From positions 1 to 21,580 of the forward strand of contig CAKQZO010000012.1 in NCBI GenBank assembly GCA_934293835.1: 21,580 nucleotides of DNA. Direction: 5' to 3'. The notes under the pieces are model-generated. The model was not told where the DNA came from. It saw only the letters and a list, made by a program, of their open reading frames with translations, and ran no database searches. The position numbers and the translations under genes are program-made. The DNA is from an uncultured Lacticaseibacillus sp. GTDB lineage: Bacteria > Bacillota > Bacilli > Lactobacillales > Lactobacillaceae. This document shows, piece by piece, positions 8,662 to 13,996 of the stretch (position 1 is its first letter; each line of letters starts with the position of its first letter).

Positions 8662-9978
8662 ATGGCGACGAAACATGAACAGATCCTACAATATATCGGT
8701 AACCTAGCAGTCGGCACCAAAATCTCGGTGCGCTCGATTGCCAAACAGCAACAGGTCTCAGAAGGCACGGCCTACCGCGCGATCAAAGAGGCGGAAACGA
8801 CCGGCCTCGTGTCGACGATCGAGCGCGTCGGCACGATTCGCATCGAGCAAAAGCCGATCAACAACATCGACTCCTTGACGTTCAAGGCGCTGTTGAAGCT
8901 GATCGACGGGAAGGTCCTCGGTGGCTCGGCCGGGCTGGCGAAGCAACTCGACAAGTTCGTGATCGGGGCGATGACCCCAGACGAGATGATCCGCTACATC
9001 ACGCCGAATTCCCTGATGATCATCGGGAATCGGGAAGACGCGCAGAAGCTGGCGCTGGAAAACGGCGCGGCGGTGCTGATCACCGGGGGCTTCATGACCT
9101 CCGATGCCGTGATCGCCAAGGCCAACGGCGCCAACTTGCCGGTCATGCAAACTAGCTACGATACGTTCACGGTGGCGACGATGATCAACCGCGCGCTGTC
9201 CGATCAAGCAATCAAGCAAGACATCATGACCGTCGCGGCGATTTATTCACCGCTCAGCAAGGTGCAAACGGCGCTGCCGGATGGCACGGTGGCCGATTTC
9301 ACCCGCCTGCGCGGCGATCGCAACGACTTTTCGCTACCAGTCGTGACTGCTTCTGGGCGCCTGGTGGGGATGGTCTCAGACTCTGACGTGCAAGGCAAAA
9401 AGGCGACGACCCCACTTGAGCGCGTGATGCGCAAGGATCCCTTGACGGTGAAACCGTACCTCTCCGTGACGACCGTCGGCCACACCATGCAAGGCAACGG
9501 CTTGAAGGTGCTGCCGGTAGTCGATGACTCCTGGCAGCTGCTGGGAATCGTGACGCGCCGCAGCGTCTTTGCCAGCATGGCCGACCTCAGCCACAACAAA
9601 GATGCGGCCACCTTTGCCGATCAGGTCGCCGGGCAGATGACGCTAGTCGAATCGACGCAGATCGATGCGGCCGACTACCGCTTGCACACGACCCCCGTCA
9701 TGACCAACCAACTCGGCACGCTCGCCTTTGGGGTGTTGAACGAAGCCGTCAACGCCGCGGCCACCGGCTTCTTGAACCGGGCCGGGCGCCGCAACGTCTT
9801 GATCGGCCAGGAATCGCTACACACCTTCCGGCCGATCCAGCTGGAAACCACGGTCAACATTCATGTGCGGCCGCTAGAGATGACACGCCACGAGGCCACA
9901 CTGGATATCGAGCTGCAAACAGACGGCTTACCGGTCGCCAAGGCGCTCGTCACTTGCCAATTATTGGAGCGTAACTAA
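8662..9978 (+). CDS. ytoI: HTH-DRTGG-CBS-hotdog regulatory protein (YtoI-like)
   Basis: This 438-residue multidomain protein probably senses a nucleotide or acyl ligand; its function is not established. The domains read as follows: winged helix-turn-helix at about 5-60 (VSEGTAYRAIKEAETTG recognition region), DRTGG-type domain at about 70-185, two CBS repeats at about 188-245 and 252-310 (MVSDSDV and IVTRRSV motifs), and a hotdog/PaaI-like thioesterase fold at about 320-436. This matches Bacillus YtoI, which is also encoded close to nrnA. The stop codon overlaps the nrnA start as TAATG, so translation is coupled. CBS domains often bind adenine nucleotides, and NrnA consumes pAp and short RNAs, so a link to adenine-nucleotide sensing is an inference. 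The HTH suggests DNA binding, but no operator was recognised. Confidence 0.85.
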   Translation: MATKHEQILQYIGNLAVGTKISVRSIAKQQQVSEGTAYRAIKEAETTGLVSTIERVGTIRIEQKPINNIDSLTFKALLKLIDGKVLGGSAGLAKQLDKFVIGAMTPDEMIRYITPNSLMIIGNREDAQKLALENGAAVLITGGFMTSDAVIAKANGANLPVMQTSYDTFTVATMINRALSDQAIKQDIMTVAAIYSPLSKVQTALPDGTVADFTRLRGDRNDFSLPVVTASGRLVGMVSDSDVQGKKATTPLERVMRKDPLTVKPYLSVTTVGHTMQGNGLKVLPVVDDSWQLLGIVTRRSVFASMADLSHNKDAATFADQVAGQMTLVESTQIDAADYRLHTTPVMTNQLGTLAFGVLNEAVNAAATGFLNRAGRRNVLIGQESLHTFRPIQLETTVNIHVRPLEMTRHEATLDIELQTDGLPVAKALVTCQLLERN

Positions 9979-10928
9979 TGAAGCTTTTAGATGAAATTAT
10001 TGCTAAGATCCAGGCGTATGACACGATCATCATTCATCGCCACGTCAATCCCGATCCCGATGCGCTCGGCTCACAAGGCGGCCTCGGTGCCGCGATCCGG
10101 GCGGCCTATCCCAACAAGCGCGTCTTGTTGGCAGGCGGGAAAGTCGGCAATCTCGCCTGGCTGAGCCAGATGGATACGGTGGCCGATGCCGATTATCAAG
10201 ATGCGCTGGTTATCACCGTCGATTCCGCCAACACGCCGCGGGTGTCTGATTCGCGCTTTACCACCGGCAAGTTCTTGATCAAGATCGATCACCATCCCAA
10301 TGATGATGCCTACGGAGACTTGTTGTGGGTCGTGCCCGACGCGAGCTCGACGTCTGAGTTGATCTATGATCTGATCCAACACGCCAACGGTAGCCTCGGG
10401 TTCAACGCCGAAGTCGCGCGCCTGTTGTATGCCGGCATCGTCGGCGATACCGGCCGTTTCTTGTTCAACAACACCAGCCCGCACACCTTGCAGGTGGCCG
10501 CGGCGCTGATTCGAGAAGATTTTGACCCGACAGCCTTGAACAACCGTATGAATCAGATCAGCTTTGCCCAGGCGAAGCTGCAAGGCTATGTGTTCAACCA
10601 CTTGCAGATCTCACCTGAAGGCGCCGGTAGCGTGGTGATTCCCTTGGCGGTCATCAACGAATTGGGCTTGACCAAAGACGAGGTCCATGCCGCTGTCGGC
10701 ACGCCGGGGCGCTTAGGTGAAGTGATTTCGTGGGTCCTTTTCGTCGAACAAGAAGAAGGTTCCTACCGCGTCAACTTGCGTTCTAAAGGCCCGATTATCA
10801 ACGAACTGGCCAAGGCCCATGATGGCGGTGGCCATCCGCTCGCCAGTGGGGCCAAGGCCCAAGACCAAGCAGAAATCGCAGCCATCACGGCCGAACTGAC
10901 CGCATTAGTGGCCAAGGCCCAACATTAA
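9978..10928 (+). CDS. nrnA: Bifunctional oligoribonuclease/pAp phosphatase NrnA (DHH-DHHA1)
   Basis: NrnA degrades 2-5-nt RNAs from the end and dephosphorylates 3'-phosphoadenosine 5'-phosphate. Family members can also hydrolyse pApA derived from c-di-AMP. The 316-residue protein has DHH motif I HRHVNPDPDALGS (His22, Asp26, Asp28), motif II ITVDSAN (Asp82) and the DHH motif DHHPND (104-109). A further conserved motif is GIVGDTGRF. The C-terminal DHHA1 domain has the substrate loop GGGHPLASGA (283-292). All manganese ligands appear intact. The start overlaps the stop of the upstream YtoI-like gene by one base. The helicase gene follows after 9 nt, so the three form a tight operon with an RNA-turnover theme. 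Confidence 0.94.
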   Translation: MKLLDEIIAKIQAYDTIIIHRHVNPDPDALGSQGGLGAAIRAAYPNKRVLLAGGKVGNLAWLSQMDTVADADYQDALVITVDSANTPRVSDSRFTTGKFLIKIDHHPNDDAYGDLLWVVPDASSTSELIYDLIQHANGSLGFNAEVARLLYAGIVGDTGRFLFNNTSPHTLQVAAALIREDFDPTALNNRMNQISFAQAKLQGYVFNHLQISPEGAGSVVIPLAVINELGLTKDEVHAAVGTPGRLGEVISWVLFVEQEEGSYRVNLRSKGPIINELAKAHDGGGHPLASGAKAQDQAEIAAITAELTALVAKAQH

Positions 10929-10937
10929 GGAGATTGA

Positions 10938-12278
10938 ATGTCTACATTTAAGCAATACGCGTTGCGCCCTGAGGTGATTCAGGGACTAGAGGCAATGCAC
11001 ATCACAACCCCGACCGCGATTCAAGAAAAGGTGATCCCGGCGGTTTTGCGGGGGGAATCGGTGATCGGCCAAAGCCAAACCGGCTCGGGGAAGACGCACG
11101 CGTTTTTGGTGCCGATCCTGGAGCGCATCGACGCGAGCCAAGACACCGTGCAGGCGGTCATCACCGCGCCTAGCCGCGAGTTGGCGACGCAGATCTACAC
11201 GGTGGCCACGACGCTGGCCCAGGCGCTGCCGGAAGTCCGGATTCAGCGCTATGTCGGCGGCACGGACAAAGCTAAGCAGGTCGATAAGCTCAAGCACCAA
11301 CAGCCCCACCTCGTCATCGGCACGCCGGGGCGGATCTTGGATCTGATCCGCTCTGATGCCTTAGCCGCCCACACGGCGCAGACGTTCGTCGTCGATGAAG
11401 CCGACATGACGCTCGACATGGGCTTCTTGGCCGCCGTCGACAGCATCGCGGCGACCTTCCCCAAGGACTTGCAGATGCTGGTCTTTTCGGCGACGATTCC
11501 GCAGAAGTTGCAGCCGTTTTTGAAAAAGTATATGGCCAATCCGACCGTGATCGAGATCAAGCCGCAAAGCGTCATCGCTGACACGGTCGATAACTGGCTG
11601 ATCGCTGCCAAGGGACGCGACAAAAATCAGCTGATCTATCAGCTGTTGACGATCGGCCAGCCGTTTTTGGTGTTGATCTTTGCTAACACGAAGACCAGCG
11701 TCGATCACATTCATCAATACCTGGTCGATCAAGGGCTAGAAGTCGCCAAGATTCACGGCGGGATTCCACCGCGCGAACGCAAACGGGTGATGAAAGAAGT
11801 CGCCGCGCTGAAGTATCAATACGTCGTTGCCACTGACTTGGCGGCGCGCGGGATCGATATCAAAGGCGTGTCGCATGTCATCAACGCCGAGATTCCAAGC
11901 GACAACGAGTTCTTCATCCACCGGGTCGGCCGGACTGGCCGTAACGGCATGCACGGCACGGCCATCACGCTGTACGCGCCTGGGCAAGAAGAGCAGATCG
12001 CCGAGCTCGAACATCTCGGGATCCATTTTGTGCCCAAGGCGATCAAAAACGGCGAGGTCGTTGATTCCTACGACCGCAATCGCCGCGTGCACCGCAAGGC
12101 CAAGGAAGATCCGCGCAGCCTGAAGATTCGCGGCTTGGCGGCCAAGGAAGCCAAGAAGCACAAGCCAGGCTACAAGAAGAAGATCAAGAAAGCCGAGGAA
12201 AAAGAGCGCTGGTTCAACAACCGCGTAAAGAAGCGTGAAGCCCTCCGCGCGGCGCGCAAGGCCAAAAAGACGAAATAA
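10938..12278 (+). CDS. cshB: DEAD-box ATP-dependent RNA helicase (CshB-like)
   Basis: This ATP-dependent RNA-unwinding enzyme resembles CshB, a cold-shock and RNA-degradation helicase of Firmicutes. The 446 residues show the full motif set: Q motif PTAIQEKVIP (25-34), Walker A QTGSGKT (47-53), PSRELATQ, GTPGRILDL, DEAD (153-156), SAT (184-186), and helicase-C motifs TDLAARGIDI and HRVGRTGRNG. A long lysine/arginine-rich tail (from about residue 385) probably binds RNA. The ribosome binding site AAGGAG lies directly upstream, and nrnA ends 9 nt before the start. No poly-T terminator follows. Instead the structured repeat at 12279 begins one base after the stop codon. Assignment to CshB rather than another DEAD-box paralogue rests on length and neighbours. 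Confidence 0.9.
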   Translation: MSTFKQYALRPEVIQGLEAMHITTPTAIQEKVIPAVLRGESVIGQSQTGSGKTHAFLVPILERIDASQDTVQAVITAPSRELATQIYTVATTLAQALPEVRIQRYVGGTDKAKQVDKLKHQQPHLVIGTPGRILDLIRSDALAAHTAQTFVVDEADMTLDMGFLAAVDSIAATFPKDLQMLVFSATIPQKLQPFLKKYMANPTVIEIKPQSVIADTVDNWLIAAKGRDKNQLIYQLLTIGQPFLVLIFANTKTSVDHIHQYLVDQGLEVAKIHGGIPPRERKRVMKEVAALKYQYVVATDLAARGIDIKGVSHVINAEIPSDNEFFIHRVGRTGRNGMHGTAITLYAPGQEEQIAELEHLGIHFVPKAIKNGEVVDSYDRNRRVHRKAKEDPRSLKIRGLAAKEAKKHKPGYKKKIKKAEEKERWFNNRVKKREALRAARKAKKTK

Positions 12279-12397
12279 ACCAGAGCGGAGCTGAGTGCAT
12301 TTAAGGCGTAGCATAGCGTGTGCTAATGGCGGAGCGAACTTGTTCGCGCAGACATTAGTGCCGCTATGCCTAGCCTGTTGCTCAGCGGAGCTCGACG
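12279..12397. repeat. Structured intergenic repeat, short form (copy A)
   Basis: This 119-nt segment begins one base after the cshB stop with ACCAGAGCGGAG and ends AGCTCGACG. It folds into one long hairpin: CTGAGTG with TTGCTCAG, AGGC with GCCT, GCATAGCG with CGCTATGC, CTAATG with CATTAG, and an apical GCGAAC-TT-GTTCGC. It shares flanking motifs, an internal TTTA, a CGNAG bulge and overall architecture with the first domain of copies B and C. Its stem sequences are different but still complementary. No T tract follows, so it is not a classic terminator. Orientation is given relative to the upstream gene; the functional strand is unknown. Confidence 0.75.
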
Positions 12398-12404
12398 AAG
12401 TAAA

Positions 12405-12727
12405 CCAGAGCGGAGTGGCGCGTATTTAGCGGGTCGGGTAGCCTAGCAAGCGTGCTTGGGGCGGGCTTGGCCCCGAGTGCGCATGCGTAGCTAGCTGTAC
12501 CCGCGTTGCGCCACGTAGCTCGAGGATTGCGCCCGGCAGTTAGGCTCCGCCGGGCGAGGGCGGAAACGCTGTGGCGCCGTCTGCAAAGCTGCGCTTTTCC
12601 GACTAAGAATTGCGCCAAACCTGGCTTCGCCAACCGTTTGTCGCAATTCTTGCGCAGACGAGCAAGCTCGTCGTGGCACGGCTGCGCCCTCGCCCAGCTC
12701 CGCCTAACTGCCTACAAACAAGTGATT
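12405..12727. repeat. Structured intergenic repeat, long form (copy B)
   Basis: This 323-nt unit aligns without gaps to 21218-21540, with about 20 differences counted by eye (about 94% identity). Domain 1 (12405-12526) is a long hairpin. It has TGGCGC/GCGCCA, AGCGGGT/ACCCGCG, and a 13-bp helix GCGTGCTTGGGGC/GCCCCGAGTGCGC including G-U pairs. Domain 2 has GGCAGTTAGGC (12535-12545) pairing perfectly with 12702-12712, and GGGCGAGGGC (12552-12561) with 12686-12695. Inside it are GTCTGC/GCAGAC, AAAGC/GCTTT, AAGAATTGCG (12605-12614) with 12642-12651, and ACGAGC/GCTCGT. There are no terminal inverted repeats or obvious target duplications. The remaining 12728-12823 holds a small CCGGC-GAA-GCCGG hairpin and the ribosome binding site of the next gene, and nothing else that I recognise. 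Confidence 0.9.
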
Positions 12728-12823
12728 TTTAGCGGTGTGTGGCGGGAGCCGGCGAAGCCGGTGGACGACTGAGATGATTTAGACGCAATCCTTGCCGCAG
12801 CACTCATTCACGGAGGTCAATCG

Positions 12824-13717
12824 ATGGTGAATACAGAGTTATTGTTGCCGGAATGGTCGGGGCTGAAGCCCGACCGGCGACGGTTTATCTTTGAACAGCT
12901 GACGCGGTATTTTCTCAGTCCGTTGTTGGCGGTCGATGCGTTGAAGCCAGTAAGCGTCGATTATTTTGGCCAGACGCTGAACACGTTCGACGCGCTGATC
13001 GGCGGTGAGTGGCTGCGCTTCATTCCAGGGCAGCGGGAGGTGGCGCTGGGCGTCGATCGCCAGGCGCCAGCGGTGGCGCCTGTATTGGCGCAATTGCCAG
13101 CCGGTGAGCTCAGCTCAGAGCGGACGGTCACCGTCGCGCCGATGCTGGTGGCGCGCCAAACGGTGGCGGTGCAAGAAGAGGTAATCGGCCAGATCAACCT
13201 CTTGACGCAGGTGTTTAAGGGCAATCATTTTGCCTATGTGCCTTACAAGCCGACGGTGTTGGCGCTGTTGCGTCCTCAGGTCAATAGCGTCGATCCGACC
13301 GCTCAGCCGACTTGGGCGCCGGTGTTGACAAGCGGGCAGGTCGTGTTGCGGCAGGCCAGCGCGCATCATTACCAGGTGCGCTTGCGTCACGACTGGGATG
13401 CCCAGACGCTGCAAAAGGCGCTGGGCGGCTTCGGCTTCACGCTGGCCGACGAAGACCAATACGAGTATCTGCAAGGTGGCGGCCTGCGCCAGCTGTTTCC
13501 TTGGGGGAATCAGCTGGCCGAGCCACTGCCGGCATACTTGCCCAACCGGTTCGGGCTGACGATTCCGACCAAGGATTCGCGGCCAGAGTGGTTGTTGGAC
13601 GCTTATGACAAGCGCGACGACTCGCCGCTGAGCTGGGCGCCGGCGTATCGCGCGCCGGCCCAAGCCGCGTTTGCGACGCATGTGTATCGCAAGGTGGCCG
13701 TGATCAGCCTGGATTAG
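12824..13717 (+). CDS. Hypothetical protein with degenerate formylglycine-generating-enzyme (SUMF1)-like fold
   Basis: This 297-residue cytosolic protein has no signal peptide or membrane segment, and its function is unknown. The C-terminal two-thirds carries spaced motifs typical of the FGE-sulfatase/SUMF1 (C-type-lectin-like) fold. These are WLRFIPGQREVALG (63-76, cf. the IPGG...MG start), VTVAPMLVARQTV (102-114), DWDAQTLQKAL (190-200), LADEDQYEYLQGGG (207-220, cf. LPTEAEWEYAARGG), FPWGN (225-229), NRFGL (241-245) and PEWLLDAYD (254-262, cf. VWEW). The protein contains no cysteine at all, so it cannot use the cysteine-dependent chemistry of FGE. A structural or binding role is inferred. GGAGGTC lies 8 nt upstream of the ATG. 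It stands alone between the repeats and the alaS leader, and the homology call is by motif pattern only. Confidence 0.7.
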   Translation: MVNTELLLPEWSGLKPDRRRFIFEQLTRYFLSPLLAVDALKPVSVDYFGQTLNTFDALIGGEWLRFIPGQREVALGVDRQAPAVAPVLAQLPAGELSSERTVTVAPMLVARQTVAVQEEVIGQINLLTQVFKGNHFAYVPYKPTVLALLRPQVNSVDPTAQPTWAPVLTSGQVVLRQASAHHYQVRLRHDWDAQTLQKALGGFGFTLADEDQYEYLQGGGLRQLFPWGNQLAEPLPAYLPNRFGLTIPTKDSRPEWLLDAYDKRDDSPLSWAPAYRAPAQAAFATHVYRKVAVISLD

Positions 13718-13728
13718 GCGGATAGCCG

Positions 13729-13757
13729 TTGACACTTTCCGCGCGGATTCGTATAAT
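13729..13757 (+). promoter_or_regulatory. Consensus sigma-A promoter of the alaS leader
   Basis: TTGACA at 13729-13734 and TATAAT at 13752-13757, with exactly 17 nt between, form a perfect consensus promoter. Transcription would begin near 13764, at the foot of the T-box leader. Confidence 0.93.
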
Positions 13758-13763
13758 TAGCAG

Positions 13764-13959
13764 TCGTTAGGACATGCTAGGCGTTCGGCTGACCATCCAG
13801 AAAGTGGCTCATTGTTGAGAGAGTCGCGGCCCGAGCGGACTGGTGCTCCCTGATACATCAATTAAACACGTTAATGAAGAGGTAAACGATGAACATCGTT
13901 GCAAACAAGGTGGTACCGCGCGCAAGCGTCCTTGGATTGCAGCGGTGTTTTTATTTTTT
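13764..13959 (+). promoter_or_regulatory. T-box leader (tRNA-Ala sensing) controlling alaS
   Basis: The hallmark T-box sequence AGGTGGTACCGCG is at 13908-13920. CAAGG before it can pair with CCTTG after it to form the antiterminator, in competition with the terminator. A hairpin AACGAT-GAAC-ATCGTT just upstream fits stem III. GTTAGG near the 5' end can pair with CCTGAT at 13849-13854 to close stem I, and this places a GCT at 13845-13847 on the 3' side as a possible alanine specifier codon. The specifier position is tentative. Uncharged tRNA-Ala would favour read-through into alaS. Confidence 0.88.
13915..13959 (+). terminator. T-box regulated terminator
   Basis: ACCGC at 13915-13919 pairs with GCGGT at 13942-13946, with further GCAA/TTGC pairing inside, followed by a T-rich tract to 13959. 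It overlaps the T-box motif, as expected for a mutually exclusive terminator/antiterminator switch. Confidence 0.82.
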
Positions 13960-13996
13960 GCCTGCGATATCCAAACCCATTCACTAGGAGGAAACC

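Noticed and set aside
12279..12397. Ordinary intrinsic terminator of cshB
   Set aside because: The hairpin is very long and branched and no T tract follows it. A termination role is possible but not shown by sequence.
12491..12679. Minus-strand 62-codon open frame inside repeat copy B, mirrored by an equal-length frame at 21304-21492 in copy C
   Set aside because: All seven codons that differ between the two copies change the amino acid, the changes follow helix pairing, and no ribosome binding site is evident. It is most likely a by-product of the GC-rich palindromic repeat.
12405..12727. Insertion sequence or MITE
   Set aside because: No transposase, terminal inverted repeats or clear target duplication. 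The inverted repeats are internal and nested, as in a folded RNA.
12506..12772. Plus-strand 88-codon open frame across repeat copy B
   Set aside because: Its translation is arginine/cysteine/serine-rich with no family resemblance, it spans hairpin arms, and it continues past the end of the repeat homology.
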